Source: Enterobacteriaceae bacterium LSJC7 (GTDB lineage: Bacteria; Pseudomonadota; Gammaproteobacteria; Enterobacterales; Enterobacteriaceae). From it: a stretch of 64,000 nt of DNA. The translations under genes were made by a program, and so were the position numbers. How positions within the stretch are numbered: the first letter of the stretch is position 1; every line of letters begins with the position of its first letter. The stretch is from NCBI GenBank assembly GCA_000302695.1, contig AMFN01000004.1, positions 496,001-560,000 on the forward strand. The letters run 5' to 3'. Under the pieces are notes generated by a model, which searched no databases, was not told the origin of the DNA, and worked only from the letters and a program-made list of their open reading frames with translations. Of this stretch, positions 1 through 10,392 are shown in pieces.

Positions 1-1062
1 GATCAGGCTGAACTGATGGCCGACTGCCAGATCTCTTCGGTTTACCTGGCACTGTCTGGCAAGCACATCAGTTGCCAGAACGAAATTGGGATGGTGCCCA
101 TTTCCGAAGAAGAAGTGACGCAGGAAGACGTTGAAAATGTCGTCCACACCGCGAAATCAGTACGTGTACGTGACGAGCACCGCGTCCTTCATGTTATACC
201 GCAGGAATACGCGATCGATTATCAGGAAGGTATTAAAAATCCGGTAGGACTGTCCGGCGTTCGTATGCAGGCGAAAGTGCACCTGATCACATGCCATAAC
301 GATATGGCAAAAAACATCGTTAAAGCCGTTGAACGATGCGGACTAAAAGTTGACCAACTCATTTTCGCCGGTCTGGCGGCGAGTTATTCGGTTCTGACCG
401 AAGATGAACGTGAACTGGGCGTCTGCGTTGTTGATATCGGCGGTGGTACAATGGATATTGCCGTCTATACGGGCGGCGCGCTGCGCCACACCAAGGTTAT
501 CCCTTACGCGGGTAACGTTGTGACCAGCGATATTGCCTACGCGTTTGGCACGCCGCCAAGCGATGCCGAGGCAATCAAAGTGCGCCACGGCTGTGCGCTG
601 GGCTCGCTTGTCGGCAAGGATGAAAGCGTTGAAGTGCCAAGCGTAGGTGGGCGACCGCCGCGCAGCCTGCAACGCCAGACGCTCGCAGAGGTTATTGAGC
701 CGCGCTATACCGAGCTGCTCAACCTGGTGAACGAAGAGATTTTGCAGTTGCAGGAGCAGCTGCGCCAGCAAGGGGTGAAACATCACCTTGCCGCAGGGAT
801 TGTATTAACCGGCGGTGCTGCGCAAATTGAGGGCCTGGCGGCCTGCGCGCAGCGCGTGTTCCACACGCAGGTTCGTATTGGACAGCCGTTGAATATTACC
901 GGGCTGACTGACTATGCCCAGGAACCGTACTACTCGACGGCGGTAGGTCTGCTGCACTATGGGAAAGAATCCCACCTCAGTGGTGAAGCGGAAGTGGAAA
1001 AACGGGCCTCGGTCGGCTCGTGGGTTAAGCGAATTAACGGTTGGCTGAGAAAAGAATTTTAA
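1..1062 (+). CDS. ftsA: FtsA, cell division actin-like protein (5' end outside window)
   Basis: FtsA is the bacterial actin homologue that anchors FtsZ filaments to the inner membrane and recruits late division proteins. The frame is open from base 1, so the gene starts upstream. The first residues (DQAEL) correspond to about residue 66 of the 420-aa E. coli protein as I recall it, so roughly 65 residues are missing here. Visible: the ATPase phosphate motif VVDIGGGTMD, the second phosphate motif LTGGAAQIEG, and the C-terminal amphipathic membrane-targeting helix ending GWLRKEF. Compared with E. coli, two residues are missing just before the C-terminal helix (KRASVGSW). ftsZ follows after 63 bp, the standard order of the dcw cluster. 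Confidence 0.97.
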   Translation, partial: DQAELMADCQISSVYLALSGKHISCQNEIGMVPISEEEVTQEDVENVVHTAKSVRVRDEHRVLHVIPQEYAIDYQEGIKNPVGLSGVRMQAKVHLITCHNDMAKNIVKAVERCGLKVDQLIFAGLAASYSVLTEDERELGVCVVDIGGGTMDIAVYTGGALRHTKVIPYAGNVVTSDIAYAFGTPPSDAEAIKVRHGCALGSLVGKDESVEVPSVGGRPPRSLQRQTLAEVIEPRYTELLNLVNEEILQLQEQLRQQGVKHHLAAGIVLTGGAAQIEGLAACAQRVFHTQVRIGQPLNITGLTDYAQEPYYSTAVGLLHYGKESHLSGEAEVEKRASVGSWVKRINGWLRKEF

Positions 1063-1125
1063 TTTTTTTAAGAGACCGTAGAAAATTAACGGTTTCAGGC
1101 GACAGGCACAAAACGGAGAGAAACT

Positions 1126-2280
1126 ATGTTTGAACCTATGGAACTGACCAACGACGCGGTGATTAAAGTCATCGGCGTCGGTGGCGGCGGCGGTAACGCC
1201 GTAGAGCACATGGTGCGTGAGCGCATCGAAGGTGTGGAGTTCTTCGCAGTGAATACCGATGCTCAGGCGCTGCGTAAAACAGCGGTTGGCCAGACGATTC
1301 AGATTGGTAACTGCATCACTAAAGGGCTTGGCGCAGGCGCTAACCCGGAAGTGGGACGCAACGCTGCGGATGAAGACCGTGACGCGCTACGAGCAGCACT
1401 CGAAGGCGCTGACATGGTGTTTATCGCCGCAGGCATGGGCGGTGGTACCGGTACAGGTGCTGCACCTGTCGTGGCTGAAGTAGCCAAAGACCTGGGCATC
1501 CTGACCGTTGCGGTTGTCACCAAGCCATTTAACTTCGAAGGCAAAAAGCGTATGGCCTTCGCAGAGCAGGGTATCAGCGAGCTGTCCAAACACGTGGACT
1601 CCCTGATTACCATCCCGAACGACAAGCTGCTCAAAGTGCTGGGTCGCGGTATTTCTCTGCTTGACGCTTTTGGCGCGGCAAATGACGTACTCAAAGGCGC
1701 AGTGCAGGGTATTGCCGAGCTGATTACCCGCCCAGGTCTGATGAACGTTGACTTCGCTGACGTGCGTACCGTGATGTCTGAAATGGGCTATGCGATGATG
1801 GGTTCCGGCGTTGCGCAGGGTGAAGACCGTGCAGAAGAAGCTGCCGAAATGGCGATTTCCAGCCCGCTACTGGAAGATATCGACCTTTCTGGCGCACGCG
1901 GCGTGCTGGTTAACATCACCGCGGGCTTCGATTTACGTCTGGATGAGTTTGAAACCGTGGGTAACACCATCCGTGCGTTTGCCTCTGACAATGCCACCGT
2001 GGTTATCGGTACATCCCTTGACCCGGAGATGAACGACGAGCTGCGTGTGACCGTTGTTGCAACCGGCATCGGCATGGACAAGCGCCCGGAAATCACGCTG
2101 GTGACGAACAAACAGCAGGTTCAGCCGCAGGGCATGGACAGGTTCCAGCAGCATGGTATGACGCCGCTGAACCAGGAGCAGAAGTCGGTTGCGAAAGTGG
2201 TTAACGATAACAGCACTCAAACGGCAAAAGAGCCTGACTATCTGGATATTCCAGCCTTCCTGCGCAAGCAGGCTGACTAA
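1126..2280 (+). CDS. ftsZ: FtsZ, cell division GTPase (tubulin homologue)
   Basis: FtsZ polymerises with GTP into the cytokinetic Z-ring. The 384-aa product is essentially family length (383 in E. coli). Visible: the N-terminal glycine loop GVGGGGGNAV, the tubulin signature GGGTGTGAAP near residue 106, the T7-loop region NVDFADVRTV, and the C-terminal conserved peptide DYLDIPAFLRKQAD that binds FtsA, ZipA and ZapD. The ATG is preceded by GGAGAG at a good distance. The gene lies directly downstream of ftsA; known family promoters lie inside ftsA and were not individually resolved here. The variable linker before the tail is short and Gln/Asn-rich. ZapD, one of its partners, is encoded at 7537-8280. 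Confidence 0.99.
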   Translation: MFEPMELTNDAVIKVIGVGGGGGNAVEHMVRERIEGVEFFAVNTDAQALRKTAVGQTIQIGNCITKGLGAGANPEVGRNAADEDRDALRAALEGADMVFIAAGMGGGTGTGAAPVVAEVAKDLGILTVAVVTKPFNFEGKKRMAFAEQGISELSKHVDSLITIPNDKLLKVLGRGISLLDAFGAANDVLKGAVQGIAELITRPGLMNVDFADVRTVMSEMGYAMMGSGVAQGEDRAEEAAEMAISSPLLEDIDLSGARGVLVNITAGFDLRLDEFETVGNTIRAFASDNATVVIGTSLDPEMNDELRVTVVATGIGMDKRPEITLVTNKQQVQPQGMDRFQQHGMTPLNQEQKSVAKVVNDNSTQTAKEPDYLDIPAFLRKQAD

Positions 2281-2294
2281 GAATAAACCGGAAG

Positions 2295-2324
2295 TTGGGT
2301 TTTTTACGCTCTTTGTGCTAAACT
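2295..2324 (+). promoter_or_regulatory. Probable lpxC promoter
   Basis: A TTGGGT hexamer and a TAAACT hexamer separated by 18 bp lie in the 102-bp ftsZ-lpxC gap. The spacing is acceptable for sigma-70 and the position suits a separate lpxC transcript; the hexamers are only partial matches, so this is an inference. Confidence 0.45.
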
Positions 2325-2361
2325 GCCCCGCCGATGGTGATGTACACTATTGGCTGGATGA

Positions 2362-3300
<939 letters not shown>

Positions 3301-3326
3301 ACATTTACGCTGTGCTGTAACAAAGG

Positions 3327-3377
3327 CGACTGGTTAACCTGGTACTCTCTCCGTCCAGGCGAGCCAGTCGTTTTTTT
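3327..3377 (+). terminator. Rho-independent terminator after lpxC
   Basis: CGACTGG at 3327-3333 pairs with CCAGTCG at 3364-3370, followed directly by seven T. The loop is long (30 nt) and could fold further. It ends the ftsZ-lpxC transcription unit. Confidence 0.8.
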
Positions 3378-3571
3378 ATTCCTTCACAATATATCTTCCG
3401 TTATTTTTCATACGCGACTTATGCCGCGCACAAGAATTTATCCTGTTGCTGATTAATTGTGCGGGCCGTGTTCAGCACGCGTTGATTACTGATGCTGCCT
3501 GACGGGATTGATGATACTATCGGGCGAATTTATCGTTATGGACTACGGTGTTTCTGACCTCTGGTGAAGCT

Positions 3572-4081
3572 GTGACAGGTATTTTTACTCGCTGGCGACA
3601 ATTAGGTATTCGTTATTTCTGGCCACATCTTCTGTTGGGGATGGTTGCGGCCAGTTTTGGCATGCCTGCGCTCAGTAACAATACGCACGCTGCACCGTCA
3701 GAAGCGGCTTCCAGCAACAATGCTGAGCGTCGCGTCGTTTGCTTTGACAGCCTCGCGCTGTTGCAGCAGGAAACGAATCGTCGCACATCATTCAGCGTTG
3801 ACTACTGGCACCAGCACGCGATTCGCACCGTTATCCGGCACCTTTCTTTTGCGCTTACGCCGCAAACGCTCCCTGTCTCTGAGGCTGCCTTACCGCTTCA
3901 GGCACAGCATCTTGCCTTGCTTGATACGCTTAATGCACTGTTAACGCAGCAAAAAGCATTTTCACCCGCGCTCCAGATTGCTTCAGGCCCGGTTCCTGAG
4001 TTTCACCGTCAGGGGGATAGCGTTGTCCACTGGCTGAACATGACTCAGGGCATTCGCGCCGGACCAGCACACCTCAGCTAA
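3572..4081 (+). CDS. secM: SecM, secretion monitor / arrest peptide controlling secA
   Basis: SecM is a short-lived exported protein whose nascent chain stalls the ribosome when Sec export is slow, opening the secA ribosome site. The GTG at 3572, preceded by GGTGAA, gives 169 aa (170 in E. coli) and the N terminus [10 protein letters not shown] like the E. coli start; another GTG at 3548 would add eight residues and is less likely. A signal sequence ([22 protein letters not shown]) and a conserved central helix ([20 protein letters not shown]) are present. The C-terminal arrest motif reads W154-L-x4-GIRAGP, so the residue equivalent to Ile156 is Leu and the position of E. coli Phe150 is Asp. 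secA starts 62 bp downstream. Confidence 0.93.
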   Translation: MTGIFTRWRQLGIRYFWPHLLLGMVAASFGMPALSNNTHAAPSEAASSNNAERRVVCFDSLALLQQETNRRTSFSVDYWHQHAIRTVIRHLSFALTPQTLPVSEAALPLQAQHLALLDTLNALLTQQKAFSPALQIASGPVPEFHRQGDSVVHWLNMTQGIRAGPAHLS

Positions 4082-4143
4082 ATCATTTACGGATTTCTTC
4101 TAATTTTTATGACCTCACAGGCTGAGGCGTTTGAGATTTAATT

Positions 4144-6849
4144 ATGCTTATCAAAATGTTAACTAAAGTGTTCGGCAGCCGTAACGATCGTACTCTGCGC
4201 CGCATGCGTAAAATTGTTACTAAAATCAACGGCATGGAACCGGCGCTGGAAAAGCTGTCTGATGACGAGCTGAAGGCGAAAACTGCGGAGTTCCGCGCGC
4301 GCCTGGAGAAAGGTGACTCGGTTGAAACTCTGCTGCCAGAGGCTTTTGCTGTTGTGCGTGAGGCCAGTAAGCGTGTATTTGGCATGCGTCACTTCGACGT
4401 GCAGCTGTTGGGCGGTATGGTACTTAACGACCGCTGCATCGCAGAGATGCGTACTGGTGAAGGTAAAACCCTGACCGCGACGCTGCCTGCTTACCTTAAC
4501 GCACTGAGCGGTAAAGGTGTGCACGTAGTGACCGTCAACGACTACCTGGCGCAGCGCGATGCGGAAAACAACCGCCCACTGTTCGAGTTCCTCGGTCTGA
4601 GCGTGGGTATCAACCTGCCGGGTATGCCGGCACCGGCCAAACGTGAAGCCTATGCAGCTGATATCACATACGGCACCAACAACGAATACGGCTTTGACTA
4701 CCTGCGTGACAACATGGCGTTTAGCCCTGAAGAGCGCGTGCAGCGTAAGCTTCACTACGCGCTGGTGGATGAGGTTGACTCCATTCTTATCGATGAAGCC
4801 CGTACGCCGCTGATTATTTCCGGTCCTGCGGAAGACAGCTCCGAACTCTATCGCCGCATGGACAAAATCATCCCGAGCCTGGTGCGCCAGGAGAAGGAAG
4901 ATTCAGATAGCTTCCAGGGCGAAGGCCATTTCTCTGTTGATGAGAAGTCACGTCAGGTGAACCTGACCGAGCGTGGTCTGGTGCTGGTTGAAGAACTGCT
5001 GGTAAAAGAAGGCATTATGGAAGAGGGCGAGTCGCTGTATTCGCCGGGCAACATTATGCTGATGCACCACGTCACTGCGGCGCTGCGTGCCCACGCGCTG
5101 TTTACTCGTGATGTTGATTACATTGTCAAAGATGGTGAAGTTATCATCGTTGATGAGCACACCGGGCGCACCATGCAGGGCCGTCGCTGGTCTGACGGTC
5201 TGCACCAGGCCGTTGAAGCCAAAGAAGGCGTGCAGATTCAAAATGAAAACCAGACGCTGGCGTCTATTACCTTCCAGAACTACTTCCGTCTGTATGCGAA
5301 GCTTGCGGGCATGACCGGTACGGCAGACACTGAAGCCTTCGAGTTCAGCTCCATCTACAAGCTCGATACCATTGTTGTGCCGACCAACCGCCCGATGGTG
5401 CGTAAAGACCTCGCGGATCTGGTTTACATGACCGAAACCGAAAAATTCGCGGCTATCATCGAAGATATCAAAGAACGTACCAGCAAGGGCCAGCCGGTGC
5501 TGGTGGGTACTATCTCGATTGAAAAATCAGAACTGGTGTCGGATGCACTGCAAAAAGCGGGCATCAGACATAACGTACTGAACGCCAAATTCCACGCCCA
5601 CGAAGCTGAAATTGTGGCACAAGCGGGTTACCCGTCAACGGTAACCATCGCGACTAACATGGCCGGTCGTGGTACTGACATTGTGCTGGGCGGTAGCTGG
5701 CAATCTGAGATTGCGGCGCTGGAAAATCCGAGTGACGCGCAAATTGCTGACATCAAAGCCGAATGGCAGAAACGCCATGACGCGGTGCTGGAATCCGGTG
5801 GTCTGCATATTATTGGTACCGAGCGTCACGAATCACGCCGTATCGATAACCAGCTGCGCGGCCGTTCCGGTCGTCAGGGTGACCCGGGTTCATCACGCTT
5901 CTATCTGTCCATGGAAGATGCGCTGATGCGTATTTTCGCCTCCGATCGTGTTTCCAGCATGATGCGCAAACTGGGTATGAAGCCAGGCGAAGCCATTGAG
6001 CACCCATGGGTGACCAAGGCCATTGCCAACGCGCAGCGTAAAGTGGAAAGCCGCAACTTTGACATCCGTAAACAGCTGCTGGAATACGATGATGTCGCCA
6101 ACGACCAGCGCCGTGCTATCTATACCCAGCGTAACGAGCTGCTGGATGTGGCAGATGTGAGCGAGACCATCAACAGCATTCGCGAAGACGTATTTAAAGT
6201 CACCATTGATAACCACATTCCGCCGCAGTCACTGGAAGAAATGTGGGATGTAGAAGGATTGCAGGATCGCCTGAAGAACGACTTTGATCTGGAACTGCCG
6301 ATTGCGCAATGGCTGGATAAAGAGCCGGACCTGCACGAAGAAACCCTGCGCGAGCGTATTCTGCAAAACGCCATTGAAGTGTATAAGCAGAAAGAAGAAG
6401 TGGTTGGTGATGAAATGATGCGCCACTTCGAAAAAGGCGTCATGCTGCAAACGCTGGATTCCCTGTGGAAAGAGCACCTGGCGGCAATGGACTACCTGCG
6501 CCAGGGCATCCACCTGCGTGGTTATGCGCAAAAAGATCCGAAGCAGGAATATAAGCGTGAATCTTTCGCCATGTTTGCCGCAATGCTGGAATCGCTCAAG
6601 TATGAGGTTATCAGCACTCTGAGCAAGGTTCAGGTACGGATGCCGGAAGAAGTCGAGGCGATGGAGCAGCAGCGTCGTGAAGAGGCCGAGCGTTTAGCTC
6701 AGATGCAGCAGCTCAGCCACCAGGATGACGATGCGCTGGCAGCCGAGGATCTCGCTTCCCGCTCCGGTGAGCGCAAGGTTGGACGTAACGATCCTTGCCC
6801 ATGTGGCTCTGGTAAAAAGTACAAGCAGTGCCACGGCCGCCTGAGCTGA
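4144..6849 (+). CDS. secA: SecA, preprotein translocase ATPase
   Basis: SecA is the motor ATPase that pushes unfolded preproteins through SecYEG. At 901 aa it equals the E. coli length. Visible in order: nucleotide-binding domain 1 with Walker A MRTGEGKT (near residue 102) and the [11 protein letters not shown] Walker B, the preprotein crosslinking domain, domain 2 with [11 protein letters not shown] and the arginine-rich [13 protein letters not shown] motif, the helical scaffold, and the C-terminal zinc module [14 protein letters not shown] that binds SecB and phospholipid. It is cotranscribed with secM, and its Shine-Dalgarno (GAG before the ATG) lies in the intergenic segment expected to be masked by mRNA structure until SecM stalls. 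Confidence 0.99.
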   Translation: MLIKMLTKVFGSRNDRTLRRMRKIVTKINGMEPALEKLSDDELKAKTAEFRARLEKGDSVETLLPEAFAVVREASKRVFGMRHFDVQLLGGMVLNDRCIAEMRTGEGKTLTATLPAYLNALSGKGVHVVTVNDYLAQRDAENNRPLFEFLGLSVGINLPGMPAPAKREAYAADITYGTNNEYGFDYLRDNMAFSPEERVQRKLHYALVDEVDSILIDEARTPLIISGPAEDSSELYRRMDKIIPSLVRQEKEDSDSFQGEGHFSVDEKSRQVNLTERGLVLVEELLVKEGIMEEGESLYSPGNIMLMHHVTAALRAHALFTRDVDYIVKDGEVIIVDEHTGRTMQGRRWSDGLHQAVEAKEGVQIQNENQTLASITFQNYFRLYAKLAGMTGTADTEAFEFSSIYKLDTIVVPTNRPMVRKDLADLVYMTETEKFAAIIEDIKERTSKGQPVLVGTISIEKSELVSDALQKAGIRHNVLNAKFHAHEAEIVAQAGYPSTVTIATNMAGRGTDIVLGGSWQSEIAALENPSDAQIADIKAEWQKRHDAVLESGGLHIIGTERHESRRIDNQLRGRSGRQGDPGSSRFYLSMEDALMRIFASDRVSSMMRKLGMKPGEAIEHPWVTKAIANAQRKVESRNFDIRKQLLEYDDVANDQRRAIYTQRNELLDVADVSETINSIREDVFKVTIDNHIPPQSLEEMWDVEGLQDRLKNDFDLELPIAQWLDKEPDLHEETLRERILQNAIEVYKQKEEVVGDEMMRHFEKGVMLQTLDSLWKEHLAAMDYLRQGIHLRGYAQKDPKQEYKRESFAMFAAMLESLKYEVISTLSKVQVRMPEEVEAMEQQRREEAERLAQMQQLSHQDDDALAAEDLASRSGERKVGRNDPCPCGSGKKYKQCHGRLS

Positions 6850-6866
6850 GGTAAAAACTGATAACA

Positions 6867-6892
6867 GGGCGCAGCATGCTGTGCCCTTTTTT
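6867..6892 (+). terminator. Rho-independent terminator after secA
   Basis: An 8-bp stem (GGGCGCAG with CTGTGCCC, one G-U pair) closes a CATG loop and is followed by six T. mutT starts 14 bp beyond, so some readthrough into mutT is likely. Confidence 0.75.
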
Positions 6893-6906
6893 ATGGGATG
6901 ACGATA

Positions 6907-7296
6907 ATGAAGCAGCTGAATATTGCCGTGGGCATCATCCGTAATCCGCAGGGCGAAATTTTTATCACCCGCCGCGCGGCGGACGCCCATATGGCGAACA
7001 AGTGGGAGTTTCCCGGCGGTAAAATAGAAGCCGGTGAAACTCCTGAGCAGGCGCTGGTGCGTGAGCTTGAGGAAGAGACCGGCATTACCGCTACGGACTA
7101 CTCGCTGTATGAGACGCTCTCTCATCAGTTTAGCGATCGTAACGTTAACCTGTGGTTCTTTCTCGTCGAGCAGTGGCAGGGAGAGCCGTGGGGTAAGGAA
7201 GGACAGCCAGGAGAGTGGGTGGCGCAGAGTGCGCTAGACGCGCAGGCATTTCCGCCTGCTAATGTTGCCGTTATTGAGAAGCTGTTGGCTGAATAA
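6907..7296 (+). CDS. mutT: MutT, 8-oxo-dGTP diphosphatase
   Basis: MutT hydrolyses 8-oxo-dGTP to the monophosphate, preventing A:T to C:G transversions. The Nudix box (G-x5-E-x7-REUxEExGU) is intact from [12 protein letters not shown] through [10 protein letters not shown] choose the ATG at 6907 because it gives [10 protein letters not shown], the E. coli-like N terminus and exactly 129 aa, with GGGA eight bases upstream; an in-frame ATG at 6898 would add three residues. It follows the secA terminator closely, as in E. coli. The central substrate-binding stretch [24 protein letters not shown] is conserved. It converges on yacG. Confidence 0.98.
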   Translation: MKQLNIAVGIIRNPQGEIFITRRAADAHMANKWEFPGGKIEAGETPEQALVRELEEETGITATDYSLYETLSHQFSDRNVNLWFFLVEQWQGEPWGKEGQPGEWVAQSALDAQAFPPANVAVIEKLLAE

Positions 7297-7329
7297 CCTG
7301 CGGGTGCGCTCTGTGGCGCACCGCCGCAG

Positions 7330-7527
7330 TTACTGGTTTTCTGTTTCGCTCCAGCCGTCACTGTCTGACAAATCCCCCTGGCTTGGGATGCGCTTTTCTT
7401 CCGCAGCCCACTCACCGAGATCAATCAACTGGCAGCGTTTGCTGCAAAACGGGCGAAACGGGCTGCTTTCATTCCAGATAACGGCCTTGCCGCAGCCAGG
7501 GCAGTTGACCACAGTTGCATCTGACAT
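7330..7527 (-). CDS. yacG: YacG, DNA gyrase inhibitor zinc protein
   Basis: YacG is a 65-aa zinc-finger protein that binds GyrB and inhibits gyrase in E. coli. Four cysteines in the pattern VNCPGCGK and [10 protein letters not shown] (C9, C12, C28, C32) form the zinc site, and the tail is acidic ([20 protein letters not shown]). It is the last gene of the leftward coaE-zapD-yacG group, nine bases after the zapD stop. Length and motif agree with the family; a physiological role beyond gyrase inhibition cannot be read from sequence. Confidence 0.95.
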   Translation of the reverse strand: MSDATVVNCPGCGKAVIWNESSPFRPFCSKRCQLIDLGEWAAEEKRIPSQGDLSDSDGWSETENQ

Positions 7528-7536
7528 TTTTGCTCC

Positions 7537-8280
7537 TTAGCAGCAGGCTAGTTCAAAATCGAGACGTTCAGGCACGGTACCACGCTCGCTATCCAGCGGT
7601 AAAAAGCGGATGGCGAAACGGCTTTTATGACCTGAGATTTGTGGATACAGTCCATCGTCAGCGAGAAGCTGTAGGCGCAGCAGGTCCGCGTCCTCGCCAT
7701 TATCCTGATAAAAACCGTTGAGGCTGGTTTGTTTGCGCAGCGGAGCTGCGTTGCGAATTAGTTCCAGCAGCATGTTTAGCGGTTGTTTTATCGGCTCCAG
7801 TGAATCCTGCCAGTGTTCAACCTGCACATCACGCACGTGTTGTGGTAAAGCAAGCCAGATATGCAGCGTTGGTAAATCAAAGCTGCAACACCCACCGGGG
7901 ATGCTCAGGCGCTGGCGCACCAGAGCGAGCAGCTTATCTTCACGCAGGATCTGGCCGGGGCGTGGTGCCGACATCATCTTAGTGCCCAATTCACGCAACT
8001 GTACGCCCAGCTCCCGGATGCGGTGTGTGTCCACACCGGGCACTTCGGCCCAGCTGTTGAGCTTGCGCTGCTGACGTTCCAGCTCTTTAAGAATCTCAGT
8101 GCGTATTTCGCCGCGCTCAAAGACATCAAGCAGATCGCTGGCACTGCGAAAAAAATTCAGTGCGCTGGCGTGGTCACGCACAGGAAGCTGGGCTTGCATC
8201 TGCGTCAGTAAAAACTCCATGCGCAGCCAGGTACGCATTTTTTCATTAAGAGGATGCTCAAAGAGAACGTAAGCGTGCAT
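7537..8280 (-). CDS. zapD: ZapD, Z-ring stabilising protein
   Basis: ZapD (formerly YacF) crosslinks FtsZ protofilaments by binding the FtsZ C-terminal peptide. The 247-aa length equals E. coli, and conserved blocks are readable: [16 protein letters not shown] at the N terminus, [20 protein letters not shown] in the middle, [11 protein letters not shown], and the end [11 protein letters not shown]. Its start codon shares one base with the coaE stop (TAATG), so translation is coupled. The two halves differ from E. coli mainly in the linker around residues 85-110. No membrane segment is present; it acts in the cytoplasm with FtsZ, encoded at 1126-2280. Confidence 0.97.
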   Translation of the reverse strand: MHAYVLFEHPLNEKMRTWLRMEFLLTQMQAQLPVRDHASALNFFRSASDLLDVFERGEIRTEILKELERQQRKLNSWAEVPGVDTHRIRELGVQLRELGTKMMSAPRPGQILREDKLLALVRQRLSIPGGCCSFDLPTLHIWLALPQHVRDVQVEHWQDSLEPIKQPLNMLLELIRNAAPLRKQTSLNGFYQDNGEDADLLRLQLLADDGLYPQISGHKSRFAIRFLPLDSERGTVPERLDFELACC

Positions 8281-8900
8281 TAATCTTTTTCCTGTGCTGC
8301 TGCCTGTGCAGCCAGTGCCAGATAGCGCTGGTGCAGGGTGGCGACTTGCGCAATAGCGAGTTGCGGCTCACCATCGTTATTAATGATATCGTCGGCGGCG
8401 GCCAGACGCTCCTCGCGAGAAACCTGGGCGGCGATAATCTGTTCTGCCTGTTCACGGGAAATACCGTCGCGCGCCATTGTGCGTGACAACTGTGTCTGCA
8501 CGCTGACATCAATCACCAGTACGCGGCTGGCTTTAGCGCACAGCCCGTTTTCTACCAGTAGCGGCACCACCCACAGTACATATGGGGAGGTTGCGCAGGT
8601 GATACATTCCTGTGTTTGCTGTTGTATCAAAGGGTGTAGCAGCGCGTTAAGCCATGCTTTTTGTGCAGGCTGTGCAAAAATGATGTCACGCAATCGGCGT
8701 CGGTTAAGACTGCCGTCGTCTGTCAGTACATCGGTGCCGAAGTGTTCAATGATAGCGCGCAGGGCGGGCTTTCCCGGCTCTACGACCTGGCGCGCGATAA
8801 TATCAGCATCGACAACGGTTACCCCTGAACGGGAGAAAGCGTCGGCCACGGTACTTTTACCGCTACCGATGCCGCCCGTTAAAGCGACCGTATAGACCAT
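8280..8900 (-). CDS. coaE: CoaE, dephospho-CoA kinase
   Basis: CoaE phosphorylates the 3'-OH of dephospho-CoA, the last step of coenzyme A synthesis. The P-loop [11 protein letters not shown] sits at residues 8-18 and the family motif [15 protein letters not shown] follows; 206 aa is the normal length. The lid region contains [13 protein letters not shown] and [15 protein letters not shown] near the end. The gene heads the leftward group with zapD and yacG, to which it is translationally coupled. It diverges from guaC across a 253-bp gap. The same chromosome segment carries panB, panC and panD, earlier genes of CoA synthesis. Confidence 0.98.
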   Translation of the reverse strand: MVYTVALTGGIGSGKSTVADAFSRSGVTVVDADIIARQVVEPGKPALRAIIEHFGTDVLTDDGSLNRRRLRDIIFAQPAQKAWLNALLHPLIQQQTQECITCATSPYVLWVVPLLVENGLCAKASRVLVIDVSVQTQLSRTMARDGISREQAEQIIAAQVSREERLAAADDIINNDGEPQLAIAQVATLHQRYLALAAQAAAQEKD

Positions 8901-9052
8901 AAAGTCATTATCCTGAATTCTGCCAGACGGAGAGGTTCGGGCGTTACGTCGCCGTTACATCATCCAGTGATATACACGGCTCCTGCCGACCCGGTCTGGC
9001 GTTTGAGATAAATTTTCAGGATTGTAGCGTAAAAAAGGGATTTTTCGCAGTC

Positions 9053-9080
9053 TTGCGCAGGCAATATTAGTGCGTATGAT
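9053..9080 (+). promoter_or_regulatory. Possible guaC promoter
   Basis: TTGCGC and TATGAT with a 16-bp spacer lie 73 bp before the guaC ATG, in the coaE-guaC divergent gap (8901-9153). No convincing PurR box was found there. Weak -35; inference only. Confidence 0.35.
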
Positions 9081-9153
9081 AACGTCACTGGAGTTGGTTG
9101 CTACACCGCCGATAACGTTACAGCGAGTCGCCACATAATCCAGGAAACCGCAC

Positions 9154-10197
9154 ATGCGTATTGAAGAAGATCTGAAATTAGGTTTTAAAGACGTTCTTAT
9201 CCGCCCTAAACGTTCCACTCTTAAAAGCCGCTCTGAAGTTGAGCTTGAGCGCGAATTTTCCTTTAAACACTCTGGCGTAACCTGGTCCGGTGTGCCTATC
9301 ATTGCCGCTAATATGGACACTGTGGGTACATTCAGCATGGCGCAGGCGCTGGCTGGGTTCGGCATTCTGACCGCCGTGCATAAACATTACAGCGCTGAAG
9401 ACTGGCACGGTTTTATCCAGAGTGCGCCACAGGGCGTTTTGCAACATGTGATGGTGTCAACAGGTACGTCTGAGGCTGATTTCGCAAAAACAAAAGCGAT
9501 TCTGGCGCTCTCTTCTGAACTGAAGTTTATCTGTATCGACGTGGCAAACGGCTACTCTGAGCACTTTGTGCAGTTTGTCAGCAAGGCCCGCGAAGCGTGG
9601 CCGGATAAAGTCATCTGTGCAGGCAATGTTGTCACGGGTGAGATGTGTGAAGAGCTGATTCTGTCTGGTGCGGATATTGTGAAAGTGGGGATTGGTCCAG
9701 GGTCGGTGTGCACAACGCGTGTTAAAACCGGCGTTGGCTATCCGCAACTTTCTGCGGTAATTGAATGTGCTGATGCGGCGCACGGCCTTGGTGGGCAGAT
9801 AGTCAGCGACGGTGGTTGCGTCATGCCGGGCGATGTGGCAAAAGCGTTTGGCGGTGGGGCTGACTTTGTCATGCTTGGCGGAATGCTTGCCGGGCACGAG
9901 GAGAGTGGCGGGAAAGTGGTCGAAGAAAACGGTGAGAAATTTATGCTGTTTTACGGCATGAGCTCCGAATCGGCAATGAATCGTCACGTTGGCGGAGTTG
10001 CTGGCTACCGTGCTGCCGAGGGCAAAACCGTTCGTCTGCCGCTGCGTGGCCCGGTGGAAAACACCGCGCGTGATATTCTCGGCGGTCTGCGTTCGGCGTG
10101 CACCTACGTGGGTGCCTCACGGCTGAAAGAACTGACGAAGCGCACCACTTTTATTCGCGTTCAGGAGCAGGAAAACCGCGTGTTTAATAGCCTGTAA
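9154..10197 (+). CDS. guaC: GuaC, GMP reductase
   Basis: GuaC reduces GMP to IMP and ammonia with NADPH, feeding guanine nucleotides back to the adenine branch. It has the IMPDH/GMPR TIM-barrel fold; the catalytic cysteine is in the loop [11 protein letters not shown] (about C186), with [20 protein letters not shown] as the phosphate-binding segment and GMSS plus GYRAAEGK as the flap. Length 347 aa equals E. coli GuaC. There is no CBS pair, which distinguishes it from IMP dehydrogenase. AGGAA precedes the ATG. It is monocistronic with a strong terminator downstream. Confidence 0.98.
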   Translation: MRIEEDLKLGFKDVLIRPKRSTLKSRSEVELEREFSFKHSGVTWSGVPIIAANMDTVGTFSMAQALAGFGILTAVHKHYSAEDWHGFIQSAPQGVLQHVMVSTGTSEADFAKTKAILALSSELKFICIDVANGYSEHFVQFVSKAREAWPDKVICAGNVVTGEMCEELILSGADIVKVGIGPGSVCTTRVKTGVGYPQLSAVIECADAAHGLGGQIVSDGGCVMPGDVAKAFGGGADFVMLGGMLAGHEESGGKVVEENGEKFMLFYGMSSESAMNRHVGGVAGYRAAEGKTVRLPLRGPVENTARDILGGLRSACTYVGASRLKELTKRTTFIRVQEQENRVFNSL

Positions 10198-10220
10198 GTG
10201 AACCAGTCAGTTTATGCTCA

Positions 10221-10251
10221 GCGGCGCGTTTCACACGCGCCGCTTTGTTTT
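10221..10251 (+). terminator. Rho-independent terminator after guaC
   Basis: A perfect 9-bp stem GCGGCGCGT / ACGCGCCGC (10221-10229, 10235-10243) with a five-base loop is followed by TTTGTTTT. Confidence 0.9.
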
Positions 10252-10284
10252 CTGGTGTTTTGTCACCATGCCCTCATGCTGTGA

Positions 10285-10308
10285 CTTGTTCCTTTGTTCC
10301 TTTGTTCC
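10285..10308. repeat. Three tandem copies of an octamer
   Basis: CTTGTTCC followed by two copies of TTTGTTCC lies between the guaC terminator and the hofC stop. A short direct repeat with no evident function; the rest of 10252-10392 holds nothing recognisable. Confidence 0.7.
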
Positions 10309-10392
10309 GTTATGCCGGACTTTCCCTCCCGACCACCGTCTCACCCAGTCGGCCACCGCATTCAATTTTAGCCACTCGCATGTCCATTAACC

